Origin: Hydra vulgaris
Lineage: Eukaryota; Cnidaria; Hydrozoa; Anthoathecata; Hydridae
DNA: 64,000 bases
NCBI RefSeq assembly: GCF_038396675.1
Contig: NC_088927.1
Coordinates: forward strand, 38,982,501-39,046,500
Direction: 5' to 3'
The notes under the pieces were generated by a model, which was not told where the DNA came from, did not search any database, and was given only the letters and a program-made list of their open reading frames with translations. Shown piece by piece: positions 27,226 through 40,978 of this stretch. Both the position numbers and the translations under genes were made by a program. Position 1 is the stretch's first letter. Every line of letters begins with the position of its first letter.

Positions 27226-28554
27226 GTACCAGATCTCGATCAAATATCAACATATAACGGAAAAACGAAAATCTTTGCTATAAAGCGCATGCTTAAACTG
27301 AAATTGTGAAAGCAAAATTTAAATAAAAAAGTTTTCATTTGAAATATTTAGTAAAAAGTTTGTCTGGAATGAAAAGGAATAGTCAGGAATACATGAAAAG
27401 TTGTATGAAGAGATATCGTTCTGCTAAAGTAGTATCGCATATCTCCAATACAGTTACAGTACTTTTTTGTACTAAAAAAGTTATTAAAACTTTATCATAA
27501 AAATATTTATTACTACTTTTAAACTTATTTTGTTTTGTTCTAATTTTTTATTATATTTTTATTTTCTTATTATCTTTATTTTATTTATTAAGTCCTAAAT
27601 TAATATAATTCAAATATATTATAAATCCTATCATTTCATACCTTGCTTATTCTATTATGTTGATTATTATTTTATTGACATTTCTGTTATGCTATTACCT
27701 TTTTTTTGTACTGTTTTAAAAAATTTAGAAAAAGAAATTAAAATTTCGAGCCAACACTGACATTTTATTGTTGCTAAACGTTAAATTTTGTTATAAGGAT
27801 TGCAGTTCTTCTATCTGTTTTTTGCTCTTTATTCAATAAGTATTTGATTTAAATTAAATAAAATTATAATTTGATATTTTATTACGAGAAGTATGTTTTT
27901 ATATATATATTCATATATATGAATATATATATGAATCTTTTTAGATTTTTTCATGTTATTTTTAAATTTTTTGTTCGCGCAATTCAAGTTATATATGTTT
28001 ATAGTTTGCATATATGTTTATGTTATGTTCAAAGTTAAAATTTTTTTGATAAACATATGTATGTGGTAATATGTGTTCTGTAATCGTTTTATAAATGTGT
28101 CATTAAAATAGTATAAAATGTATCTATTGTGTATATAAATATTATATGAGGTGTTTATATATGTTATATAAAGTTAAATAAATGTATTATGTTTTATAGT
28201 TATTATATATGTTTATATTATGTTGTTTCCATATTTTCAAAGTGTGTGACTTGGCAAACGTGTTGAGCAAGATTTTGCGTAAAGTTGTTATTTATGTTAC
28301 TAATGTTGTTACATTTGGCTTACCTTTATGTTGGTGTCTATTGTTAAAAATTATAAGTGGTTTTATTATTGAAACTCACTGCTTTTAATCATTCACTAAA
28401 AGCCACTCAAGAAAAATCATTTTGCCGTATATACATTTTGTTTATATCTCAATTTGAATTTTTAGAACCATGACGTACCAACATGATTTGTTTTCTTAAA
28501 GCTAACATGAAATAACAATATTTAACTACTACTACTCTCTTATCATGACATCTT
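27226..28554. other. E2 interior, no gene
   Basis: AT-rich sequence without convincing coding. Small TA/CATATG palindromes around 27,900-27,940. Confidence 0.4.
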
Positions 28555-29186
28555 ATCTCTATCTGATATATTGATTTTCGATTCATATATGATGTTTTTC
28601 TTTGTATTTACTTATCCATTACATTTTTTCATTTCAGATTTATCATATGATTGATTTATGCAATATAAAAGACCAAATGTATGTAAATTTTTATGAATTT
28701 TTGAAAAACATCTGCTAATAATTAGTCCAGTCAATGTTCAAACTTCAATGTTGCATATGTCATTTTTAAGTAGTTTCTAGGCTTTTCTAAATGTGTTTTT
28801 TATTCACATGGTTTTACAAGCAAGGTCTGCAAGCAAATTTGAGCTAAAATTTTTTTTTTAGCTTTTAAAGAGAATTGGTGTTATTTTTTGTTTAATTTAA
28901 TTTGTTTAAATGTAGTAGTTCTAACAAATAAATGTTTGTTTGTTCTTGGTTTTTTACTTATCTGTTTTCAGATTCTTATAAACTAGGCAACTCAACTAAG
29001 CAAGTTTTGTTTTATTTTTTAGTGCTATTGGAAAGAGCTAAAAGTTATTTTTTTCGAGCAATTGAAAAGAACTGAAGTGTTTTTTAGTTACTTCACACGG
29101 TGTAACTGATACTGGTTTGAGTAAGTTTACTATTTTGTTTTATTTTATATTGGATTTATTTTATATTTGATATATATTATATTAGA

Positions 29187-29583
29187 TAGTAAACGACCGG
29201 GGCTATGGCCGGGGCCAGGTTTGATAACACATAGCCACAACCAGGGATGAGTTTATGATCAGTGCTGCATTAATATTGATAGATCCTATGAAAATGTTAT
29301 TTTTAATTGAAATTTATGATATGAGTTATAATTAAAAACAATACTTTTATAGGATCTATCAATATAAATGCAACCCCGGTCATAAACCCGGCCGGGGCTG
29401 CATTAAAATTGATAGATCCTATAAAATATTGTTTTTAAATAAAATTCATATCATAAATTTTAATTAAAGATAACATTTTTATATGATCTATCAATATTAA
29501 TGCAGCCCTGATCATAAACCTGGCCCTGGTCATGGCTATGTGTTATCAAACCTAGCCCCGGCCATAGCCCCCGTCGTTTACTA
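29187..29583. mobile_element. 397-bp MITE with 8-bp target duplication
   Basis: It starts TAGTAAACGACCGGGGCTAT and ends with the near-inverse CGTCGTTTACTA; the arms continue for well over 100 bases. Flanking ATATTAGA is duplicated at 29,179-29,186 and 29,584-29,591. Inside, nested inverted words (GATAGATCCTAT, GGCCGGGGC) give several hairpins. GC-rich compared with its surroundings. Eight-base duplications are made by hAT and P transposases; which one moved it is unknown. Confidence 0.85.
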
Positions 29584-29673
29584 ATATTAGATATATATTT
29601 TATGTATTTAACATGGAAAACTGACTGTAATTTGTTGACACAAAAGTTTATAAACTTAAATCTGCCTACATTT

Positions 29674-30719
<1,046 letters not shown>

Positions 30720-31073
30720 TATATATATAATTACTTTAGAGTAAATTATACTGACTGACATTGCTTCAATTTTTTATTCAAGATTGTGCATTTATTATTT
30801 TTGTTTATTAAGGTAAAAATAATTTTGTGCATTAAAGATTCTTTGTTAAATTAAAAATAATTGATGTAAATAAATATTGTTTAATATTTTTGATAAACGA
30901 CTTATGTATATAAACATATAAAAAGATATGGATTTCAATAAATCTTAAGTTTAAATATAGTCTTTGATTAGAAAAGATCACAATTTGTGAGATTCTTTTA
31001 CTTTCATTTATTCAATTATAACAATAGTAAGATTACTGGTAATATGTTTAATGATAACAGTGAAATTGAAATA

Positions 31074-31820
31074 ACATGTGATTCCAAAAAATCTGGACAA
31101 ACTTCCCGCCAATTTTTTCTCCGCGTAAATTTATCAATTTTGATTGGCTCGCACACCATTTTGTAGAGAATTAAATTCTCTACAAAACTCATTAATTTTA
31201 TACTGAGCAACAAATTTGAAATGATGAAAAAAGTTACTTCGAAACAAGATGACGTAAGAAAGCGAGTGTACGAGTTTATTGAAATTAACCCAGAACTTTC
31301 CAAAAACGGAATTGTAAAACATTTTATGATGGAAAGTATTTCAAGATCTAGGCTCTACAATATTCTAAAACGAAAAGACAACAACATATTACCCAAATGA
31401 CAAGTTGGAAGCGGTAGGAAAGCAGTTAAGATGACAAAAAAGAAGATCAAACAATTGGAAAAAAAAATCGACCATCAACATGGAATCAGTCAACGTTCTC
31501 TTGCTAAAAAATTCCTTGTCAATCAATCATACTTATGCAAAACGATAAAGCAGAAGACAATCATTCATTATCATTAAAAAATTAAGGCTCCAAAAAGAAC
31601 TTCTGAACAACAATCTCTTGTTCGTCCAAAGTGCTCTAAATTGGTTGAAATTTTTTGAAAAAAACAGTTTGCAGACAAGGAATGGAAAATTTGTAATTTT
31701 TTGTAATATTACTCTTCGAACATTGCTCTTTTTGAAACATCGTTCAAAACTTAAAAAATAAGTCATCTTTCTAAAAATATTTTAGAATTTAATTTGTCCA
31801 GATTTTTTGGAATCACATGT
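31074..31820 (+). mobile_element. mariner-type element, 747 bp, decayed
   Basis: Ends ACATGTGATTCCAAAAAATC and its exact inverse, with TA on both sides (31,072-31,073; 31,821-31,822). A long open stretch from about 31,221 reads MKKVTSKQDDVRKRVYEFIE and SRSRLYNILKRKDNN, helix-turn-helix-like, followed by a stop and a KMTKKKIKQLEKKI, GISQRSLAKKF block. The catalytic part is missing or scrambled (31,600-31,760). A 14-bp perfect hairpin lies at 31,159-31,187. Copy 1 of unit U has the empty site. Confidence 0.8.
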
Positions 31821-33159
31821 TAGATAGTATTAGGCTCAACGAAGTTATTAATGTAAATGCTAATAGGCAACTTGAAAATAGTTGTCAAATGAAAAAAATA
31901 GATCTAGGTAGGATGAAATTAATCGTTGTTGAAATGTAAGAAATGCAACTTGGTGTGCAGAAAACTTACTTGACAGAATTCAGTATCAAGCAGTGTTAAT
32001 GTCCGTTAATTTGATTTTACTTTAGACACTTTAGAACAAAGCAAAGTATGAGTTTAACTATTTATAGTAACAATTAACACTTTTAAATCTAAATAATTTT
32101 TTTTTTTTTTTTATAATTTCTATCATAATGCTCTTTTTTCATTTTTTTTTTTAGTTTGTCTTCCCTTTGTCATCTTTTGATTAGTTAGCTAACTGTTGAA
32201 ACATGGTTTTAATTTTGTAAATTTAGTATGATGTGAAATTTACTCTATTAATCATTAGTCAACACTTAGAGAGAAGCTGGAGCTTAATTAAGAAATGCTG
32301 GAAATTAGCTTTTAATCAAGGTAAAAATAATTTTGTTTACTGGTAACATAATAAAACCAGTTACTACTATTTATTCCGTGCTTTTTTACATTTGTTAACA
32401 TGCTGCTTTGGAAACACTTTCTCTCTCTCCCTCTCTCTTAGATGAGAGGGAGATTTAATAAAACTTATGTAATTACTGAGCTCTTACGTAATACCACAAA
32501 TGATAATGACCATTTGTAAGAAATATTTTACGAGTTGCTTTCTATTTTATGATATAGTTGCTCAAATTGTTAAACTATAATTGTCCCTTGATTGTTCAAA
32601 TATTGTAATAAATAAAATCTTTTTAGTCCAAGTATTTAAGTTAATAAAATATCTTATTAAGTTGTGGTGTTATTTGCCAGCGTTACTATAGTAACAATGT
32701 ATACATTGTGTTGTCTAGCCTTTTTATAATCTTTTTAAATTATTCTGTAGACAGAATATATATTTTCTGTTATTATTATCCTAATTCTACTAAAAATAAA
32801 ATGTAAATAGTACTTTTGTAATTAAAAATTGTAATTTTTTTTTCATATCTTTTTTTAGGTATTTGTAGGCTTTACTTGACTTTTCTTATGTGGTACTTGA
32901 CAGATTTAAAAAAAAACTCAACTGATGTTAATGCGGTCTTTATGTCGTTACCTATAAGCAATGAAGTTGCTGATACGGAGTCAAAGTTAAAATATTTATA
33001 GATAAATTTGTATGTAATATTTTAGATAATATATCAAGTTATTAATGTGTTTTTATTGTTATTAATGATTTAATAACTCATAACCCGTATTACGGGTTGC
33101 TTACTGCTAGTCATTATCATTATGTTATGAATTCTTATTAGTTAATAAAATTGTACTGA

Positions 33160-33582
33160 ATATTCTCTGGTTGTCATGTTTTAGACGTGTTTAAATGCGA
33201 GTTTGATTCTCAGTAGGCGTCGTATTGTATACCTGTCTTTATACGCATCGGATGTCTAATTTTAATGCGCGTTTGACACGACAAAATGGCTAACATATAT
33301 TCGTTAATAATGCGTATTCTGGAAAGTTTCAAATGCGCATGTAATACCAGGAAAATATCGTATTAAATATTCTCTGGTTATCGTGTTTTATACGTGTTTA
33401 CAAGAGTTTTAAATGCGAGTTTGATACTCAGTAGGCGTCGTATTGTATACCTGTCTTTATACGCATCTAATGCGTATTTCTAATGCGTGTTCGACACGAT
33501 AAAATGGCTAACATACATACCACATCGATACGTATTTAAACGAGTTTCTAATGCGCATTTACAACTAAATTTGCCGACTGGG
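33160..33582 (-). repeat. Right subterminal tandem duplication of E2
   Basis: A ~215-base unit repeated twice (AATATTCTCTGGTT..CGTGTTTTA..GACACGA..AAAATGGCTAACAT) with many ATGCGCATT, AATGCGTATT and ATACGTATT words, ending TGCCGACTGGG. Confidence 0.85.
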
Positions 33583-34093
33583 AAATGACGAAATGTGATT
33601 AATTTAAAAAGTTAATAAAATGACGAAAAAGTAATTAGTTTGAAAAGTAAACAAAATGACAAAAAAGTAATATGTTTAAAAAGTAAATAAAATGAAGATA
33701 AAGTGACGGGTTTAAAAAGTAAATAAAATGACGAAATAGTGATTAGTTTAAAAAGTAAATAAAAGGACAAAAATGTGATTAGTTTAAATAGTAAATAAAA
33801 TGACAAAAAAGTGATTGGTTTCAAACGTAAATAAAATGTCGAAAAGTGATTAATTTAAAAAGTAAACAAAATGACAAAAAAGTAATAAGTTTAAAAAGTA
33901 AATTAAACGACGAAAAAGTGATCGGTTTAAAAAGAAAATAAACTGAGGAAAAAAGCGATAAGTTTTAAAAGTAACTAAAATGACTAAATAGTGGTTAGTT
34001 TAAAACTAAAATAAAATGACGAAAAAGTGATTGGTTTAAAAAGTAAATAAAATGACAAAAAACTGACTTGTTTAAAATGTAAGTAAATTTGAC
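33583..34093. repeat. 36-bp satellite array, right part
   Basis: Continuation of the array at 26,165-26,878, same unit and orientation. It ends abruptly at the left edge of the P2 palindrome arm (34,099). Confidence 0.9.
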
Positions 34094-34098
34094 AAATG

Positions 34099-36019
34099 GA
34101 CTCCACATCCCTGAAAACTGTTGGGTAATGTAATTGGCAAACAATAGTGTTATCTGAAACTTTCAGATGAAACTGTTATTTGCTAATTACATTGGACAAC
34201 AGTTTTCAAAAAAGTTACAGTTCAAGAGAAACAAAGACATCATCTGTATGGCCAGGAATACCTTCAAGTCAAACACCTACTCCATTATCACGTCAACACG
34301 CAAATCTTTGAGCGTTGATTGAAATGTTAGAACTGATGAACTTAGCACTTTTTTATTGGCTGATATAGCAACATATATTGATTTTTAAAATGTTTTATCA
34401 AATAATATCAGGGCTTTTTCAGTTTCAGTAATAACATTTATGATTGAAAAAACACTTAATGTTCAATCTATTACGTTTTATGATGGTATTCATTTATTTC
34501 TTGTAAAAAATTTGTGAGAATTTACATTTTGAAACATTTCATTGTGGAATAAAATGTTTTATAAAAAGTTTGTGCAAAAATCATATAAATATTGTTGATT
34601 CTTGGTCAAAGTTTGAGAAAATACTACATTTTTAAATGTCAAGGATCATAATAAAAACATTATTCAGCAACAAATATCAGTTATGCCTGCAACGTTTATT
34701 TGAAGAAAAAAAAAGGAATCAGACACAATTATAAGTAGTTTTGAATATTTTTCAACATCTAGTGCTTTACACAATAAACTAAGAAGCGATTTTCAATTGT
34801 CATCAGTTAGTACTTTGACACGCATAACATCAAAAGTTTGCAAAATTGATGATGCTTGTTTCTTAGACTCAGTTTTCGAAAACATTGAAGAAAAACAAAA
34901 AATTTGTATAATTATTCATGACGAAGTATATGTCAAAAAAAATGATGCTTTACTATGGTGGAACATTGTTTGGTAAATCTTGGCTAAAACTGTGTTGGGA
35001 ATTATGATAGTATGTCTCAAAGTGGTTCTAAATTTCTGTATAAGAAGATTCCAATTTAAAAATTAAATTCAAATTTTCTGATTGAACAAATAGACTCCAG
35101 CATAAAACTTATAAAATCATCATCTGGTGATGCAAAATTTGTTATCTGTGATGGTAATTGTGTAAACCAAGCATTTTTTAAATTATATCATACTATTCCA
35201 GAAAAACCTTGGTAAACGGAAGATAGGATGTATTTACTGTTTGACTTTGTTCACCTTTTGAAAAACATTAAGAATCTATGGCTTACAAAAAAACTGGGGA
35301 ACTAGTGTACATTGATAATGGTATTCAAAGAACAGCTAAATGGGAGTACCTTAAATGCTTATATCAATTAGAATCAGAAAAGTTAGTCGAATTGTCAGAC
35401 TTGAAAGAAATTGCAATAGCTCCCAAGCCAATTGAAAGACAAAATGTATCTACTTGCCTTAAAGTTTTTTCAGATAAGACATATCATGCCTTGCTGACCT
35501 ATTCTCAAATAATTTTAAATTCTAAGGATACAACAATATTTATAAATAAAGTAATAACCTGGTGGAAAATTTTGAATGTGAATGTGTCATGATTATGTTC
35601 TTCGTGCTATGTTTACAAGTAATCACTTAGAAAGAGAATTTGGGAAATTGAAACAAGTTTCTGGGAGTGCCTACTTTATAAATGTTCAACAAATTGTAGA
35701 AAAATTGCATATAAATCACACATCACTGTTATCTTTAAATATTGACGTAGTTTCTTTTAATTTTAGTTCAGGTCATGAGTGTGCTTCTTGTACATATGTT
35801 TTATGTGAAGTAGGTTGTGAAATATTTGATAATTTAGAAAAACTAGAGTCATCAATTTCTGATACTACCAAAATGTCTTTGATTTATATTGCTGGTTATG
35901 TAGCTAGAAATAAATATAATGAAAACATTTTGTTCAATCAAACATTACTTTATTATGAAAATTTTGGTGAGTACCTCAAGTCTATAGATCGTGGTGGTCT
36001 TAAAATTCCAACAGATAAT
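34099..36019 (+). pseudogene. P2 transposase, left palindrome arm, truncated copy
   Basis: Almost identical, inverted, to 41,453-43,365. It carries P-type transposase pieces: IIIHDEVYVKK (about 34,910), VICDGNCVNQ..FF (about 35,145), FDFVHLLKNIKNLW (about 35,240), KKTGELVYIDNG, APKPIERQN and, after a gap, SNHLEREFGKLKQVSGSAYF (about 35,610-35,670). The D-x2-E site seen in P1 is N-x2-E here (NHLE). Stops and shifts break it, and the SW..DPLE-region connection at 35,580 is disrupted. It is cut at 34,099 on the left and at 36,019 on the right, so both P ends are missing. A ~45-bp-arm hairpin lies at 34,110-34,205. Confidence 0.85.
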
Positions 36020-36084
36020 GTTGACTATAATTGATCTTTATCGTTACACTAAAATAGATGATAAGAGAATGTTGTGTACGTATA

Positions 36085-36850
<766 letters not shown>

Positions 36851-36929
36851 ATTTGAGTTTAGACATCGTGTAAAAGAGTGTATGTTATCTTAATAAGAAA
36901 ACATCAAACAATACGAATTCTCTTAATAC

Positions 36930-37793
36930 AAATAATAATTTATTTTGAGAAATTTACACTGGGTTATGGACACCAGCATCATCAGCTCGTAAAATATTAC
37001 AAAATTTTTTGAACTTTAAAAAACAGTTTAATAAAAAAAAACTTTAACTGACGTCAGCAGTTGAATGGGTTCTTTTTTCGTTACGCAAGAATATAAAAAA
37101 TAGAGTCCAAAATTTAGTTTTGACAAATTGCTCATTATCGAGATATATTCCGCCATTCAATGGGAAACATTGGCGCCTCTGTATTTCGAGGGCTTCTCGT
37201 ACTTTACGGTCGAATTTTTTTATTTAAACTTTAAGAGTTTTAGTTTTCTCCCAATTTACTTTTTCGGAGCAAAACTTGCTATGTGTTGCAATTGCTGACT
37301 GATAATGTTTGCCATCACTTAAACTTTTTTGGTGTTGTTGAATTCTTGTTCTAATTTGTAATTTTGTTTCTCCTACATATATTTTTGAGCAATTTCGTTC
37401 AACTAAATTTGTACCAGGCTGGCTATTTTGGGGCAATCTAGATTTGTTTTTACATGTTAATATTGTTCTTAAATTAGGATTTGATTTAAAAACCACTCTA
37501 TAGCCAACTTTTCTAAATATTTTCCGTAATTTTGGAGATAGTAAAGGTATCCATGATAATGATACTGTTGGGAAAGCATTGTTCTCGGATTGAATTCTAT
37601 TGTTCTTTACGGACAGGTTTTTCCTAATTTCATTTGCAATGCTTTTTAGTTGGCTTTCGGTGTATCCATTTTCATTAAAAACTTGAATAAGAAAGTTTAT
37701 CTCATTTTTTAAATGTGTAACACTGCATATGGAGTATGCCCAGTGAATATAACCTTTGAATATTGCGCATAAAATTTTGGGGTCATGGTTCGA
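36930..37793 (-). pseudogene. Penelope-like element, 3' half with GIY-YIG endonuclease
   Basis: On the minus strand, with some frame changes, it reads HDPKILCAIFKGYIHWAYSI, then LKNEINFLIQVFNENGY, SWIPLLSPKLRKIFRKVGY, NPNLRTILTCKNKSRLPQNS and the nuclease core CSKIYVGETKLQIRTRIQQH. This is the C-terminal RT thumb plus GIY-YIG domain order of Penelope-like elements, in which the nuclease nicks target DNA. The frame is open for 90 codons (37,496-37,224) and then stops at KTKTLKV. The 3' end lies at about 36,930, where the palindrome arm resumes. It faces a separate plus-strand RT fragment of the same family. Confidence 0.85.
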
Positions 37794-37844
37794 GTATGAC
37801 AGTATATATCTGTATATATTCGAGTATATATATGACAGTATATA

Positions 37845-38697
37845 TTCAAGTGATCCAATCCAACCTCGTACGTATGGTCTAATTAAGGCTCACAAGCCTG
37901 AAAAATATCAACTATCGAAACACCTAATTATAGAATATCTAACTACTTAGTTAAAGCAATACAACCTATCTTAAATAAAAATAAAACACGTTTGAAAAAT
38001 TCTTTTGGTTTTATTAACAAAGCAAACTCATGGAATGTAGACGAAAACGAAGTTCAAGTTTCATTCAATGTAATAAACTTTTATTCATCAATTCCACTTA
38101 AAGAAGCTACTTTGATTCTTATAGATCAATTAAATAAAGATGTTTCTACAGATGTTTTACCAAGCTTACTATATCAGAAACAAAAACACTTATAGAGCTT
38201 TGTTTACATCGTTGCCATTTTTTGTGGAACAACGAGATCCATGAATTGGAGAATTTCGGTCCTATTGGTCTCTCATCCATGGTTATATTGGCAGAATCTT
38301 TTCTGCAACATCACGAAGAAAATGCCTTAAAAATTGCAAAGACATTAAATCCTCCTCTAGACTTAAAATCCTATTTAAGATACGTCGATGATAGCCATGC
38401 TAGATTTTCACACATCCAAGAAGCAGAGAAATTTCAAATAATCTTAAATAAACAATAATAATAAAATACACAATTGAGACAGAAAACCATAGCAAAACTC
38501 TGAATATCCTAGATATAACAATAATAAATAACAGCAAAGGTAAGTATGAGTTTAAAGTCTACAGAAAAGAAGCCATAACAAATATTCAAATAAAACCGCA
38601 ATCGAATCATGACCCCAAAACTTTTATGCACAATATTCAAAGGTTATGTTCACAGGGCATACTTCATATGCAGTGTTACACATTTTAAAAATGTGTA
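37845..38697 (+). pseudogene. Penelope-like element, reverse transcriptase fragment
   Basis: Plus-strand pieces RTYGLIKAHKP, NSFGFINKANSW, VSFNVINFYSSIPLKEA, GPIGLSSMVILAESFLQ and LRYVDDSHARF follow the order of Penelope-type RT motifs. YVDD is intact. The motif that normally has Asp (SFDV) reads SFNV, so a catalytic residue is lost. A stop follows at 38,193 and another at 38,458. It ends with the [12 protein letters not shown] region, the same segment with which the minus-strand half begins. The two halves therefore overlap in element coordinates but are inverted. Confidence 0.85.
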
Positions 38698-38758
38698 TTA
38701 AGAGAACTCGTATTGTTTGATGTTTTCTTATTAATATTACATACACTCTTACACACGA

Positions 38759-39117
<359 letters not shown>

Positions 39118-39351
39118 TATGTATATACTGTGCATATATACATATACGTACACAACATTCTTTTATCATCCATTTTAGTGTATAAGTGTTAAGTGATCCG
39201 TTAAGAAAACTAAGATTAATTCAAAATAGGCTTTATTGTTGCCAATATTAAGCTTTTTAAATTAAAACTAATTTTCGAACTTTTTTGAATGTAACTAGTT
39301 TACCAAACAAGTAAAGTTCAATTTCTCGCAAAATTCCTAATAGCCAACTCC

Positions 39352-39400
39352 AAATCGGAGAAACGTTCTTGACTCATGGTCAAGAACGTTTCTCCGATTT
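39352..39400. repeat. Perfect hairpin, 22-bp arms, 5-base loop
   Basis: AAATCGGAGAAACGTTCTTG then AC, loop TCATG, exact reverse complement. Not terminator-like for a nuclear gene; no nearby gene. Confidence 0.95.
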
Positions 39401-39681
39401 AAATATATAATATTTAAAATATGTTGTCTAAAAAGAATAAAATATCTTTTATTAGCTCTACTCAATGTTGTTTTTTCTAATAAATTTAAATTATTATTAT
39501 CAGAATAATGACTTATCATACGATAACAATTTTTTTCTTCGAAGTTTAGACATTTAATCTTAGACAATAAAGATCAATAAAACAAGAGAAAACGTGTTCA
39601 ATCTTCTAAGAATAATAATTACATCATAAGTTAAATTATAAATTCTATAAATGTAAATTAAATTATAAATTCTCAATATCC

Positions 39682-39816
39682 AGCAGAGGACCCCAATTGT
39701 GGAACTCATTTCTAACAAACAAAATAAAAACGATAAACTCATTCCAACATTTTAAATGCGTTGTAAAACAACAGCTACTAGACCTCAACATTAATGAAAC
39801 AATCTCTTATTTTTAA
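39682..39816 (+). pseudogene. LINE reverse-transcriptase C-terminal tail
   Basis: Open stretch SRGPQLWNSFLTNKIKTINS, then FQHFKCVVKQQLL and a stop. This matches the conserved C-terminal tail of CR1/Jockey-clade LINE proteins (RGPxLWNSLP..IK...S...FK..LK..LL). Only the tail is present (3'-end retention after 5' truncation is usual for LINEs). It lies between the P2 3' end and the palindrome spacer. Confidence 0.65.
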
Positions 39817-40464
39817 AATTTTTTCTTATTTTTAAAATTTTTCCTTTTTCAATTTAAATCTTCACTTTTTCTTGAAATTCTATTATATTACTTGCTTGGT
39901 TATTTAATGATGTTCATTGTAAAAGAAGTAAAAAAAAAAAAAAAAAAATTTATATGTATTATAAATATTTCATTATATTTGTATTTGGTTTATATTTCGT
40001 TATATTTTGTCAACGACAAAAATGGGGCAAGATGATAAGACTATTGTCTTCTACTTGCTCCAGTCATATATTTCGCGGTAAAATGTTGTACAAACTTGTA
40101 TTAATAATGACGACTATATATAAACTCATCATAAATGGAAAAATTAATGTAAACTCTGTCCTGGACATTTCAGGGAAAGTTGCAAAACAGTAAGGGGGGA
40201 CTAACTATATGGAATTTTTTACTAGCCATTGTTCATCAGTTACTCAAAACTTGCATGATATTTTACCTCGTATCAAACATTTTGCCGAACTAAAATTCGA
40301 GTTAGTGGAAAGGTTCTTGGTGCGAAAAAAATTCTTGGATTAACCTTTGATGAATATTTAACTGGAAAAATCAAATAAAGTCATTTAAAAATAAAATTTC
40401 AAATACTCTGGGGGTTTCATGTAAGACAAAACATCTTTTAAACAAAATGTACTTTAAAAACTTA

Positions 40465-40805
40465 TACAACTCATTTGTACATTTGCGTTATTATTTATTG
40501 TAACAGTTAATATAGCTATGTACAAATGAGTTGTATATTATACATAAATTATGAATGATTTTTATATTATACATATTACTTTTTTATATTATACATAGTC
40601 GTATTAATACAACTACGTATAATATAAAAAAGTAATTTGTATAATATAAAAATCATTTATCTCCCCTAGAAAAAGTTTGCCAAACAAAAGCAAGCAAGTT
40701 GATTATTTTTGCCGCAGATGGGTACGAAATTTTCAAGTCGATATTTTGGGGTCATTTGTTCGTAAATTATTAACATTAACAAGTTAATGTTAATAATTTA
40801 CGAAC
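40465..40805. repeat. Cluster of three palindromes
   Basis: (1) ATACAACTCATTTGTACAT and its inverse, 40,465-40,538. (2) A 104-base palindrome at 40,554-40,657 with ~45-bp imperfect arms (AATGATTTTTATATTATACA...). (3) 23-bp perfect arms GTTCGTAAATTATTAACATT+AAC at 40,758-40,805 with a 2-base spacer. None overlaps coding sequence. Confidence 0.9.
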
Positions 40806-40978
40806 TAAATTATTAACATTAACTTGTTATTTATGTTTCTCAAAATAAAATAACTACAAAATATTTTAATAACAATTTCTGCCTAATTAACCACAAATAC
40901 GAGACATTCGATCAGTAATTACAATAATCCATAAACGTCACCTAAAAAACATTCTTAATTACATGTCGGCAAGGCAAT

